From: Ramazzottius varieornatus
Taxonomy: Eukaryota > Tardigrada > Eutardigrada > Parachela > Ramazzottiidae
Direction: 5' to 3'
NCBI GenBank assembly: GCA_001949185.1
Contig: BDGG01000001.1
Coordinates: 8,499,018-8,563,017 of the forward strand
Length of the DNA: 64,000 nt
Shown piece after piece: positions 1 to 10,699 of the stretch (position 1 is the first letter of the stretch; each line of letters starts with the position of its first letter). Made by a program: the position numbers and the translations under genes. Under the pieces are notes generated by a model. That model saw only the letters and a program-made list of their open reading frames with translations, was not told the DNA's origin and ran no database searches.

Positions 1-37
1 AATGAAAAAAGGTTATGAAGGTTGAAAGTTTTGACTA

Positions 38-203
38 GACACGTGGGGCACAGTACATCTTATTTTCCAGCTTTTATCAACCGATAAGGTTGCGCTAATG
101 CACTGGGTAACGACAAAATCCGATCATACAAGTAGTTGTTTTTTTCACCGATAAAGAGGGGTGATAAAAGCTGGAAAATAAGATGTACTGTGCCCCACGT
201 GTC
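38..203. repeat. MITE-like foldback with 42-bp arms
   Basis: Positions 38-79 and 162-203 are perfect inverted repeats of 42 bp (outer end GACACGTGGGGCACAG), separated by an 82-bp spacer with no coding potential. Perfect arms imply a recent insertion or gene conversion. No flanking target duplication is obvious, so the superfamily is unknown. Confidence 0.8.
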
Positions 204-232
204 CTTCAGCTCGTCGCGATCTATTTCCATTC

Positions 233-710
233 AGCTCGTCGGGATCTATCGATCTGCATCAGCTGTTTTCCCGGTGAAAAACTCCAGCCCTGAGGGTGAG
301 ACCACCCCGCAAGGGGTTTCTGACTTCCTGTACCACAAAGCAGCACTGAACCTCGCTTCGCTGGGTTCAGCACTGTTCTTACGCGTGACCCGCTGCGCCG
401 CTCGCAAACCCTCACCACCCACACGACCCCTCTAACCCCTCTAGCCGCTCGCTGCAAACCTGATCACAGTATGGCCCTTGATCAACCGATCAAAACAACG
501 GTTCCGCTTCGACTGACAAGTGTCACGTCAAAGAGGTCGCGTTATAGCGATGAAAGCAAGCGGTACCTCGCTTCGCTCGGTCCCGCATGCTTTCATCACT
601 ACCGGTATAACGCCTCCTGTGCCTTCCAATTTCAAGTTCACCCCTTCGCACGGGGAGTCATTTTCCGGGAAAACGGCTGATGTAGATCGATAGAGCTCAT
701 TGAGGTCTAT
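233..710. repeat. Imperfect foldback element with nested hairpins
   Basis: The segment near 233-275 is the imperfect inverted repeat of about 666-708; both arms contain the core ATCGATCT(A/G)CATCAG followed by TTTTCCCGG. Inside lies a nested hairpin in which GCGTTATA (539-546) pairs with TATAACGC (606-613) and GATGAAAGCA (549-558) pairs with TGCTTTCATC (588-597). A shorter hairpin (CTGAACC against GGGTTCAG) lies near 347-370. Open frames across this region look like by-products of GC-rich repeats. The element directly abuts the 38-203 foldback. Confidence 0.5.
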
Positions 711-719
711 CGAGTGGAC

Positions 720-2249
720 ATGCTAGGGGCGAAAAAAGATTCTCCCGGTATATTCGGATATCACCTGGGTAGCAGGTCCAAAAGTAAGCTGCAACTGTGC
801 TGCGCACGTCAACAGATCGCTCTGCGCTGTGCTGTGCTACACAACTTACATGCTCAGTGGCTAGGCAGCAGCGCAGCGCATGCACATCGACCTGGTGCAA
901 CTGCGCGACACGCTGGTGTGCTAACGTCGTTTGTAATTTTGTCAGCAAAATCGGTATTCAACTTGGAAAACGTAGCTTCGAAGTACGGCAAAGCTGAAAT
1001 GCCTCAAGTTCGAATGCCCGAAACTCCGATTTTTCTAAAGTTTCGATAATGTGGTTCTGCGCGGCAGTCTTCGGGTCCCTTCTGGATGCTGTGCTGTGCT
1101 GAACAAATTGGTCAATTTGCGCGCTGTAACTGTGTTGCAGCACGCACAGCTGCGCTGCAGTACACCGCATGCGCCCGGACTCCGCGCTCTAAGTTGCGCC
1201 TTCCGGTTTCGACTTGTTGAAAACGATCGAAAGTTATATTTCCACCCTATTCTGAAAGCACCAAATCGTGGCGGTTGCAGGTGTGAATTAGACAACCAAT
1301 TTTCAAATTCCGCACTACCAAACAACTCTGTGCACCGCCATTTCATAGACCGAGTGCAGCCGGCGCAATCATATCTTTGTCTCCTTCGGCGCCATCCTCG
1401 TTAGGTGCTATCATTCGGCGTAATTATCGCCATCGCCGGCGCAATCATCGCCCTCTCCGGCAAACTTGTCGCCCACAAGGCGCAGAAGTGGTTTTGTGAC
1501 AGAGAGCGAAACACAGCAGCTCATTTTGCCATAATGTCAAGTCTTGCGCTCAGAAAAATCCGCACGATGCCCGCATGAACTCGCGCATTCATGAGGTGTT
1601 TTGTAGTGTATGGTGCGCCACAATGCGGAACATCGAACATTCAACCCTCGGCAGAATCATCGCTTTCTCCGTTTGCCATAGCAATGCGTGAGCTCGCACG
1701 AAGCAAATCGTAGGGACAAGCCGTTCTTGTGAATACACTCTGTGATCTGAAGCATGGAGTTCCTTTCCGACTGATGTACAGCCTCTAGGCAGATTTTTGG
1801 AGTCCAGAAGGGAGAAATATTTCGGATCCAATCCACTAATTCGCGTTTCGAAGAAAATCAGGTAGTAACGCTTCACACCTTCAGTTGCTTCTCACAGATT
1901 GCTGTTGAATCCGTAACTACAGTAGTCAAACAAATTGCTGATTTTTGAATCCTGAGATGATTCCTCGACATCAGAAATAACGAGCAGAGATAAAACTAAG
2001 CTGCATGCCTGGCTGTTCTGGAGCTATACCGTGCTTCTTTCGGGCTGTGTGGTACGAGATGCGACAATCTCGGCGAAAAGCCATGATCACGCCGAAGGCA
2101 TGGCGCGCTTCGCACTGTAACATGCGCCACAGATGCGCGAGTCAACACGGGAAGCGTGCATGAATTTTACGCAAGTGACTCGCCATTGCATTCGGATTTC
2201 CCTCTGATGGTGTGCTCATTTGTCATGAAGCGATGATTGTGCCGTAAGT
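720..2249. other. No gene recognised
   Basis: Only short overlapping frames without domain signatures are present. Around 780-1170 the sequence is rich in GCTGTGCTGTGC-type words, which creates spurious frames on both strands. Nothing supports an exon or RNA gene. Confidence 0.5.
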
Positions 2250-2746
2250 ACAGTTACGGTCACGGGTAATCGTACGACAATGGTTTTTGTTTGCTTGCTT
2301 GTATCTTCTGACCCCGTAGTCCGATTTCGACCATTCGAACACCATCATGTAGAACACACGTTTTACTCTCCCATCACGTGACCGTCCAGTCAGTAGTACA
2401 ATCAATCAATTAGTGAGCAATTAGGTCCGGACAAGGAAATAAGGGTTATTTTGCGCTGCTGATCTCTCGTCACGTGACAGTTTTATGGGAAAGTCTTAAC
2501 AGCCAAAAATTTAGGCCAAGCATTATTGTATCGACTACCGCATACGAGATCTCCAAAAGAAATTTTGCAAAAAAGTTTCCTTGTCCGGACCTAATTGCTC
2601 ACTAATTGATTGATTGTACTACTGACTGGACGGTCACGTGATGGGAGAGTAATACGGTGTTCGAATGGTCGAAATCGGACTACGAGGTCAGAAGATACAA
2701 GCAAACAATTACGGTTGTCGTACGATTACCCGTGACCGTGACTGTA
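2250..2746. repeat. Long inverted-repeat element with arms of 170-190 bp
   Basis: 2250-2439 and 2577-2746 are inverted copies of one another, with near identity over most of their length. The left arm carries about 20 bp near 2345-2365 (GATGTAGAA-like) that is missing from the right arm. Both arms contain GTCACGGGTAATCGTACGAC and CCCATCACGTGACCGTC. The 137-bp centre is non-coding. A much more diverged copy in the same orientation as the left arm lies at about 25405-25580, just 5' of the gag gene of a YR retroelement. The arms may therefore be terminal repeats of such an element, or a MITE family. Confidence 0.7.
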
Positions 2747-2749
2747 TGT

Positions 2750-4281
2750 GGCCCCGGCAGACTAGTTGTTTCGTCGCCTTGTTGCCGTAAAGCTATGATC
2801 GCGCCGGCTACAACCGTGCACAGGCGTAATGAGTCTATCACAGTGACCTACGTAACTCATTGTCCAGGTTCCCACTACCGAGTCAGAGGATATTTGGCAT
2901 CATCCCGCGCTTTTTCCCCCCGGATTTTCTAACCACGCAATTAAGCGAGGAGCACTTAGGCAGATTGATTACGGGAGGGATGGGTTTATCTCTGCTGTTG
3001 TTTTAAAGCTGTTCTCAGGTTAGCGTTCCTGACAAATCAATCGAAAGTTGTTTCAACTGCAGTTTTTCCACGTATTACTCCATGGGCGTTAACGTTTCGA
3101 TCGAGTCCGAGCGTGACCGACACGACCATGGACAGTATTGCTGGGCTTCTAGCTGACGGGCCCGCTCTTTATGAACAGAGGTACTGCCCGTAGTAAGCTC
3201 GCTTCCGTTAGCTATTACAGCTAACGGAAAGACATGCGGCTCTCCAAAAGAAATATGTCGGTTGTACAAACTTACGTTCTTGCAGTAAAACGAAAGCAAA
3301 TAGCACCACGAAGACAGTCACCTGTCCGGCGACGCCCTTCCCGAAGAAGATCGCCACTACAGACAACTATAGCCGCAATCGGTTCGAACAAACCGAACAA
3401 AACAACTCCCGCAATCAAGCACCGGAAAATCTCGGTCCCAAAAACAGCGAAGATGTCAGAAACAACAGCTCTGCAAGCACCGTCGTCCCCGACGCCCGCA
3501 ACACCACGTCGCGGGCTGACGTCTCCGACACTTCATCTAATAAGAGCAACAGTCCGCAAAACAACACGACGCAACGTAAAGGTTAATATTTTTGTGTTCG
3601 GCGAGAAGTCGTAAAAATTACGCAGTACACCCGCCACACGCGTAACGTATGCCACAAGACTCCCGCACCACAGAATTACAATGGACAGAACGCAGCATAG
3701 ACATGATCCTCAGACCTGTGTGAACTTGCTGTAGGATAGACAGCAGCTAGCACGATGCCTTTGTCACCGTAGCAGAGAGACAACATTGGGCTGTCGAACA
3801 TGTGTGGACTTGTTCGACACATGGTCATCTGTAGACGAATGGTCTCGTGTGGAAGACCACATGTTGAAAAACTCACGCACGGCCTCGTTCCAAAGCTCGA
3901 TGTTGGATCTACGCTACAGTGGCAGAGCACTGTGCTAAACTTCATTTCACGAACTCAATACTTTTGGCCATTACGGGCGGAAAGTGTGAGTGCACGTCTA
4001 GCCTCAAACTCCGTTCTGTGTACACATTTGTCCATCATGGCGGTTATTTGGTAGGGGAAAGGATCAAGTACTTTCAGTCTGCAGAATACTTCTGGGGAAA
4101 ATTCTCTCTTTCGGTGGCGCGTCTAGAGGCCAGTGACTCTACTGAAGTGACATCAAACTTCAATAGAATAGGGCGGGTGCAGGCTGAGTCACTAGGCGCA
4201 AAACGTCGCACGCTCCATGTTCGACCGTATCACAATGCTCAGAGAATAAAAACCGCTTGACCCAGTACCTGCATAAACCAC
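2750..4281. other. No confident gene; one basic low-complexity frame
   Basis: A 126-residue frame at 3234-3614 (+) is rich in Arg, Lys, Pro and Thr, without a recognisable domain. A competing frame over the same bases is Asn/Ser-rich. Base composition could explain both. Nothing else in the stretch looks coding. Confidence 0.35.
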
Positions 4282-4526
4282 GCCGAAAAAGTTTTCCTTT
4301 AAAGATAGCCGGGAGCAAGTCTGGCGCGACAGACTAACACCATACTATCTTTAAGAGCACCTGGGAACTTTTTACCATTCTTGGTCGACAAGTACCTGAA
4401 ACTCAAGGGGTTTTCGTCAACCAAGTACGAGGAAAAGGGTTCAGGTGCTGTTGCACTAGCTAAATGTCTGTGTCAGTCTGTCGCGCCAGACTTGCTCCCT
4501 GCTGATTTTAAAGAAAAACATTCGGC
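4282..4526. repeat. Inverted-repeat (MITE-like) element
   Basis: 4282-4340 and 4471-4526 are inverted repeats centred on GGGAGCAAGTCTGGCGCGAC / GTCGCGCCAGACTTGCTCCC, with more diverged outer parts (GCCGAA...TTTAAA). The 130-bp spacer has no domain. The highly conserved core against diverged ends suggests an old element with a selected or gene-converted centre. Confidence 0.6.
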
Positions 4527-5556
4527 CCGAGCAGTTTGTACCGACCGGAGCCGACGATTCGGGACGTGACGTCAGGTTCACAGTTCGAATCCTTTTCTAT
4601 TAGGCGAATTTTTACGACAAAAATGTGCCCATGGGACACGCCTAGATTTATTGATTTGGTCTACCGAGAGTCACGTGTTCTTTGACGTCAATTTCGGTTT
4701 TCCATAAGAAGTTTGAATAAATGAAGCTGGATCAGTGTGAAGGGCGTTGCGAATTTCTGAATGTTGATAAGGGGGTGGCCAGATAAATATAGGGTTCAAT
4801 GTAATGCGCTCCCGTTCCGTATAGCTCCAGCTCGAATACGTAGTGTGTAATTACGGTCGATCGCAGGGCCGAACACCAAATCATCACCCTTACGTTCGCT
4901 GTCTTAGCGGTTTTACCAACGGAACACGCCTGCGATCTGCTGCAACGTAAAAACAAAGATACGAATTTACAGGTGTGTCATTGCAAACTATGTTCTAAAA
5001 ACCTAGAAAAACATTCAGCCTCATTTTCCAAATATTGCCGTTCACAGTTGTAAATTTCTTCATAATCTGACATGCAGGACATGTAAGAGGGACACGTTAC
5101 TGATGAGTTCTATTTGTTCATCACTTTCATCAAATCAAGTATTAGCCGAACGGAAGCAGCCAGAGACTAGCCAGAGACCACACCCAGTTTTGACCAGTCC
5201 ACCTTTTGTCGTCAGTCGGAAGTAAACTCGTTTTGCTCTAGCGGTATTTCTCAATGATCGCACTGACCAGAATGGAGTGGAACTACAAAACGGTACCCTG
5301 GTCCCAATTAAGGCTTTCGAAATTCGGAAAGTTAACCACGTATAAGTACACGAGGAAGACGTTGCAAAGTTACAGTCTGGTGCCGGAGTTGTAAAGTTAG
5401 CCGCTGGATACCAGAAATGAACCGTCGAACGACTATGCTTTCTAGGATGCGGCTAACTTCACAACGTCGGTATACGCCGGCGAACTTTGTCACCTTACCT
5501 GACACAGTTGTTTTGAAACCAACGTAGAATTATCCACGATTGGTTTAAAACTCCGC

Positions 5557-5985
5557 TTGCACTGCAAAAAGTACATGCCAATAACGGATTTCTTCGTCGT
5601 TAAACACGATCCTCTGCTCAGTGACTTTATAATGGAACGCTGTGGACGTGCAACTCCCGTTACGAGCACGAGCCGTCCACACGGAAACCTTATCGTGTAC
5701 GAGCCGTTCACACGAAAAACAATATTTGAGTTGAACAACGACGACGTGAAGTGAATAGATCAGAACACAATCGGTCGGTACTCAGATAATTTCATTTTGC
5801 CATGTCTTTTTAGTTTCGAAGTCATTGCACGCATTGGACGAGTCTTCGACAATGGTTGGAACAATGAAACGTCGTCAGGTCGGAAAATCACGTTTATGCT
5901 GTCAAACGACACTGGATCTGCACGCGGGATAATTTGGGACAATCACGACAAATTTGCGACCAATATGCGACAAGACACCGTGTGA
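5557..5985 (+). pseudogene. Possible OB-fold (RPA70-like) fragment in two exons
   Basis: Two short frames, 5557-5754 and roughly 5812-5985, can be joined by an intron of about 60 nt with acceptor TGTCTTTTTAG. The second part reads FEVIARIGRVFDNGW, then GRKITFMLSNDTGSARGIIW and DKFATNM. That spacing resembles the OB-fold of the replication protein A large subunit (a W/F-x-I-x-AR-V strand, G-K-x-F strand, then a D-x-x-G turn). RPA-like OB-folds occur in host RPA1 and in Helitron-associated genes. No start codon context, zinc finger or continuation is visible, so this is at best a fragment. Confidence 0.3.
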
Positions 5986-6112
5986 AAATACACAACCCAC
6001 GATTTTTTCTCTTAGTGTGAATAATCGCTCTGAAGCCGTGAAACAATCGTCGTTACGCGGAAAGAGGGTCAGAACCACTTGCTAGGCGTACAAACAGTGC
6101 AAACCTCTCATA

Positions 6113-6441
6113 CACTGTCTACCACAAGCGTTTGACCCCCCAGTCTCTCATTAAAAAATTTGCATCTTTCGTTCGAGTAGACTGATTGTAATATTTCTAA
6201 CTGCGAGATCATGAAAAGATTTTTTTTCTCTCGGATCACGTGACTTTTGACAGAAACGATCGACAAATAAATTGGCACGCTCCAGGTTGCCGACGTTCAA
6301 AACTCATCCGTTTTTTGTTGCCGACCACTTCTGTCGACCCCTTTTTCCCGTTTCCCCAGGTTCCCGACGTTGAAAACTCATCCGAAGATAAGAATGTTTG
6401 AATGAGAGACTAGGGGGGTCAAAGACTTCTAGTAGACAGTG
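6113..6441. mobile_element. 329-bp MITE with TA target duplication
   Basis: The ends are inverted repeats of about 40 bp starting CACTGTCTAC and including TTTGACCCCCC(T)AGTCTCTCATT. Both ends are flanked by TA (6111-6112 and 6442-6443), the target duplication of Tc1/mariner-pogo elements. No coding capacity is present, so it would have depended on a transposase supplied in trans. It lies just upstream of the decayed YR retroelement copy. Confidence 0.75.
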
Positions 6442-6510
6442 TAAGAAGTGGAAGGATCATGCGGAGTTTTTCAAAGATGATGCTCAGCCAGGGTATATCT
6501 TCGTCTGTGC

Positions 6511-6931
6511 TCAGGTCAAACTGGCAGACAAAACGAATCTTATTCCATTCCGACAATTTTTCGGTAGTCCAAATCTGGGCAAAGTGTACGTCACCAAATT
6601 TCGCAATCATAACTGTGATACGGCGCATCTATTTCGAGCAGCAAGCAACAATTTCACGCTGAGGATAACGCATTTTAGTGGCGTCGATAATACATTGGCT
6701 GATGCCTTATCTAGATTCGACAACGCGCGATTCTTCGAAAATCGTCCCAAGGCCAGCAGCGAGCCGATATTGGTAGACAACGTCCTAGATTTTCTACGGG
6801 AGATTATGCTAGAACCAGGAAACTTTTCGAGCTCGATGCAAGATCGCGGGAACTCGTCGGTAAGCGACTGGCTCCCACTTCCAGAAGAGGTTACCGAAGT
6901 GGATTTGAGCGACTTCGCTCTTTCTGTTTGA
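6511..6931 (+). pseudogene. YR retroelement copy 1: RNase H end of pol, decayed
   Basis: Homology to the pol gene of the copy at 25598-29555 begins abruptly at about 6511 and runs to the shared stop after FALSV. Recognisable RNase H features are a damaged form of the HSDN motif and the intact GVDNTLADALSRFDNARFFE segment. The RT domain and gag are missing, so the copy is truncated at its 5' end. The small changes relative to copy 2 are spread along the length, consistent with neutral decay. Confidence 0.75.
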
Positions 6932-7376
6932 GTCATCGTCTCCCTTATCTACCTACGGATCGCCCAACGATCAGACGGTTCGTTCTATGGTTAGATAGCG
7001 AAGGGCTAAGTGGGAAAACAGCGACATTTTACGTTGCCGGAGTGCGTTCTAAACAACTAGAGAACAGTTTTGAGGATCCCTGTAAGAACGATCAGTACTT
7101 TACGATGATGCTGAAAAGCCCGACTACCAAACCCGTCCAGATAGTTACAAGAGGAAACCTTTAACGATAGACCATTTACGACAACTCAAATTGGACACAT
7201 TCGGATCTCGTACAGCTCGTCACGACCAACTAGTGCTGTGGTCGGCTTTTACCATGGCCTTCTACGGAATGCTACGTGTGTCCGAATACACCAGTTCGAA
7301 GGAAACAAGCTCTGACAAATCGAACCTGGATTTCGTCCAAGTATGTTTGCGGCGGGATAAACCCATCAAAAAAAAA
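6905..7376 (+). pseudogene. YR retroelement copy 1: N-terminal part of tyrosine recombinase
   Basis: The frame following pol reads LCLSHRLPYLPTDRPTIRRF-like sequence matching the recombinase at 28507 onward, then WLDSEGLSGKTAT and FYGMLRVSEYTSS, which carries the first catalytic Arg. A stop/frameshift lies near 7164-7190. Homology to copy 2 ends near 7376, after the sequence encoding CLRRDKPIKK. The catalytic C-terminal part resumes only at about 9128, so the gene is split by about 1.75 kb of unrelated sequence. Confidence 0.75.
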
Positions 7377-7749
7377 ACAGGAGCTTGTTTTGCGAGAAAA
7401 TTAAAATATGAAATATGGGCTGGTCATACATTGAAATTTCTTCTTTTAAATATCTCGCTTCTTGGCCCATGCTTCCTTTGTGGCGTCGTCCACTTGGTTG
7501 GTCGGTTTGACTCCTCTCGAATGGCTGGTCGAACGCAGCCCTGTCAAGAATATTGCAATCATAACGCTACCGTACCACTTAAGTGGTCGAAATTAATTTT
7601 ATTCACAAACCTGATTTTTGTTTTGCCAACATGTTCGTGTATCAATCTTCAGAACGAACTTTACTGCTTTCACGAGGGCTATCACGGTCTGCAATGAGCA
7701 TTGTCAGTAAACAATTTTGTCACTCATCCTATTAGAATTATCAAGTTTA

Positions 7750-8775
7750 CTAACATTTCTCCTTGCTGGGCGAATACTCGTTTTCCGTGAAATTTTCCGG
7801 ATCATATAACTCCTCTTCGGCGTACTCTTCTGTTCCGGTTGATAATTTATCAACAGCAATACTGCGGTCTGCGGTTGTATCACGGAAATATGAAGCGGAT
7901 GGACCAGGACTGTGGACTGTTGTCACTTCGGAAGAATGAACAGAGCTTGTAGGAGAGAGAAGACGTCCGTCCACTGGCTTCGAGACTGCAGACCCTTCAT
8001 AGTCAAAGACAGGGGATGAGGATCGTTTATTCATGGACTTTGGCCGGAAAAGAGAACGACGGGGCATCTTTGTTGTCGAATGTTGTGACTGTAGGTCAGT
8101 GTCTTCTTCCTCCATTTGGTCGCTGCTGGTGTGCAGAGGAGATGCACTCTTGTGCCATTCTTTCCTTGCTCTTTGATTGACAAGACGACTGCGTTTGGAC
8201 CTCATCTCTTGCTCTTTCTTCTAGCAGCAGTCTTTTTCCCTTTCTTCGGTGCCTTTTTGAGCTTCTTGTTAAGGGAAAGAGGAAACAGAAAGTGGGTCAC
8301 GAGCGGAACGTATCAATAACATGGGATTTTGGTAGCCAGTCTGTATTGAATTTTCGTAAATATCTGGCTAAAAGATCTGTTCATTCTATAGTGGCCATAC
8401 CTTGTTCTTTCGGTCCTCTTCGAGCACAGTGAACTATCGCTCCATGTCTCTGAAGCTATCTCCCACCGCGTAGACGGTGGCTTTGGACTTGTTGAAGGCA
8501 GCAGTCCAAAACAGACGAAGCTTCATTCCTGGCTCAAGCGCTTTCTTATGCCGCTGCTTCTCCTTGATGTCTTCATCGTGTCTTTCTAAAATCTTGTCCG
8601 GAAAGATTTTGCTTGGTGGAAGGAGGTGGTAGTAGTCATCGTCGTACGGGAATATGACCGTCACTAGAACAACAAGCCCTAGTTCGATTGTTATTAAAAA
8701 CAGGATTGCCGCATAAAAAGAAAGAGAGAAACTTACGGCCAGCATCCCGTGTTCGAGTCAGATGGCTAAGGAAGG
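7750..8775 (-). pseudogene. 3' part of an intron-bearing gene of unknown function, inside the split YR copy 1
   Basis: Three pieces on the minus strand join well. One exon ends at 8737 (donor CC|GTAAGT). A second runs 8678-8401 (donor AAG|GTATGG). A third runs 8220 to the stop at 7750 (acceptor CTGCTAG). The introns are 58 and 180 nt and the phases agree across both joins. The middle exon is acidic/basic (YDDDYYHLLPPSK, then LRLFWTAAFNKSKATVYAVG). The last exon starts Lys-rich and becomes Ser-rich and probably disordered, ending SPSKEKC. One in-frame TAG at 8434-8436 breaks the reading, and no start exon was found. I do not recognise the family. It may be a captured or inserted gene fragment. 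Confidence 0.4.
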
Positions 8776-9127
8776 CTTTAAGTGTTCATCGGGACAACGT
8801 ATGCTGACTCTGTACAGCATATAATTAACGTGTGCTCTATTTCTCTTCCAGAAATTCCTCCAACTGCAGAAGTCAGAAAAACTCCCTCATAACACGAGTA
8901 CGACACGTGGGGCATGATTGAGCAAATAGCCATGGTTATCATATGGTTTTTTCCACTCAAATGCATTTTTACGCTTTGGGTTTACCAGTAAGTTTGCTCA
9001 GCATTTACTTATTAACATTCAATTTGCATTTATCGTCAACTGTCTGCATATTAGGCCATTAGCAATGTCCTGAAACTTGCCCATAAAGCGTTATGTAGAT
9101 ACCTCGTCAAATTACCGATCGCTAGGG

Positions 9128-9400
9128 CATGGAGCAGATTAGAGCTATGGGCAGATGGAACATCAATGTTTCCAATCGCTACGTCCGACCAAACATGGTC
9201 TCCTTAACCCAGACTATGCAGCGAATATCAGGTTTTTTCTAATGAGCCCTCGCTTGGGGTCCGTGTTTGGGACTGTGCGAAGGCTGGGCAAATGGTTTGC
9301 ACAATTGTTTATGTCCGCTCACCTTGGCAGTTTACCCTCATTTACCCCAAGTACTTTCCGTGTTCGTTTCGTAATCAAGGAAAGTCCAGGTGTCAAAGAG
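9128..9400 (+). pseudogene. YR retroelement copy 1: recombinase C-terminus and 3' end
   Basis: Homology to copy 2 resumes at about 9128 (MEQIRAMGRW-like coding), continues through the segment with the catalytic Tyr (RYVRP) and then through about 170 bp of non-coding 3' sequence. Both copies stay alignable to the word GGTGTCAA/GGCGTCAA (about 9398 here, 29553 in copy 2) and then diverge. That point is a good estimate of the element's 3' terminus. The HxxR motif seen in copy 2 is lost here. Confidence 0.7.
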
Positions 9401-9559
9401 AGTTAACGCCGCAGGTGTTACACTACCGTTGACGCCATTTTGGGTTTTCTCTCATCACAAAATAGTAATTTCACTAGGTTGCCATGTGCATCACAAGTAG
9501 CTCACACGTCTAAATTTATAGATGGAGTTGGTCGTCCTGTCACAAAGTGAGCGCGTCAG

Positions 9560-10690
9560 CTTTTTATGCTTCCGAGCGTTTTGTCCGAGCTTTTTTACGT
9601 CAGATTTAGCCAACTCTTTCAAATGGCAAACTCCCGACCAGAGACTCCCAAAGCGGCTGTACCTGTGGGATTTCGCGATGGTCCCAGTGGGCGAAGTCGA
9701 TATGGGTCCGAATATCCGGTTGGCCCTGACGACAGTCAACCTCCTACCACGACCCTGGAGGTACCTCTCGCTGAAAGACTTCGTTCGGCACTGAAAGTCG
9801 TCCCGCGCGCAGTCAGTGTGGATCGCGTTCTGGAGTTTTTCCCGGTCTTCGACCTGCTGAATCAAGGAATCTACTCGAACTCTTCCGACGCACATATGAG
9901 TATCGGCGGCCTAGTATTCCAGCGATGACCTTCGACATGCTTGAACCTGCTGTTACAATAGAAGTCGCTCCTCTCAGGAGGCTTCCTTGTTAACTGCTAT
10001 CCCGCACTTGAACGTAGGTTCTGTAACGATTTAGCCTTCGCTGTTCGAGAGTTTCCGTCGTCGATGCGCGACCTATCGGTCCGGTTATGCTGCCGACCTC
10101 CGAAGGGGATCGGGAAGTCATTAAAAAGACGAACGAAGTTGTTTCGTAGTTGGATAAGCAGAAAGAACGGTCTGTAGCTTATAGCTTACGGTGCACTCAG
10201 TAAGGCACAATTGAGCGAGGTTCACACTGCGCTGGTAAATCAGAGCAGCCTTTCATATGGTCATTGGGACAGAAGCAGCAGAAAATTCTACCAGTACAAG
10301 CAGGAACTCGAACTAAGGCCGAGGCATCAAAAAGTGACGCGCAGTTCCTGGCCGTGGCTTGGTTGCCGCAAAAGGATATTCTGAAGCAGGAAGCAATACA
10401 GGTCTTTGTTAGACATTGTGTATGGAACAGTACTTTGGAAGGTTTGTCGTGCGGCGTAACTATTATGGCCTGGCTGATGCTCGGAGACCAGCACGGGAAC
10501 GCGGATGTGGTGGAAAAGCCGGGTTGTGGAGTGAAGCTGTGGAATTTGAAGCAACTGGCACAATGGAGTAATCCCCTTGGTGAGAATGAGTACTTCAGAA
10601 AGCGCAAGAGATGGCTGATGAAACCAAAAACCAGCAGTTACTGGCAAGGATTTCTGCAAACCAGAACAATAATCAATCCATTCGTCCATC
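9560..10690 (+). pseudogene. UDP-glycosyltransferase (GT1) pseudogene with plant/bacterial-type donor-binding motif
   Basis: The core at 10066-10690 reads RPIGPVMLP, then LDKQKERSV, YGALSKAQLSEVH, QPFIWSL, WLPQKDIL and HCVWNSTLEGLSCGV, ending GDQHGNADVV and GCGVKLWN. This order is the C-terminal nucleotide-sugar-binding half of GT1 enzymes, which transfer sugars from UDP donors to small acceptors. HC(G)WNSTLEGLS is the plant/bacterial form; typical animal UGTs have HGG at this point. A TAG at 10147-10149 replaces the usual Trp of the SWLDKQ segment. A frameshift lies near 10235, HCGW has become HCVW and GVPM has become GVTI. Weaker similarity (FFPVFDLLNQGIYSNSS, TFDMLEPAV) extends upstream to about 9760. 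Confidence 0.75.
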
Positions 10691-10699
10691 CATTAATTG

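Noticed and set aside
721-1404. Several overlapping 66-117 residue frames
   Set aside because: Both strands open, low-complexity GCTGTGC repeats, no domain and no splice signals.
4560-4600. tRNA-like word AGTTCGAATCC
   Set aside because: No acceptor stem or D-arm upstream; isolated word.
8221-8290. Lys-rich alternative exon end (KKAPKKGKKTAARRK) for the gene at 7750-8775
   Set aside because: The downstream acceptor CTGCTAG gives a much longer in-phase final exon; this reading ends at once, though alternative splicing cannot be excluded.
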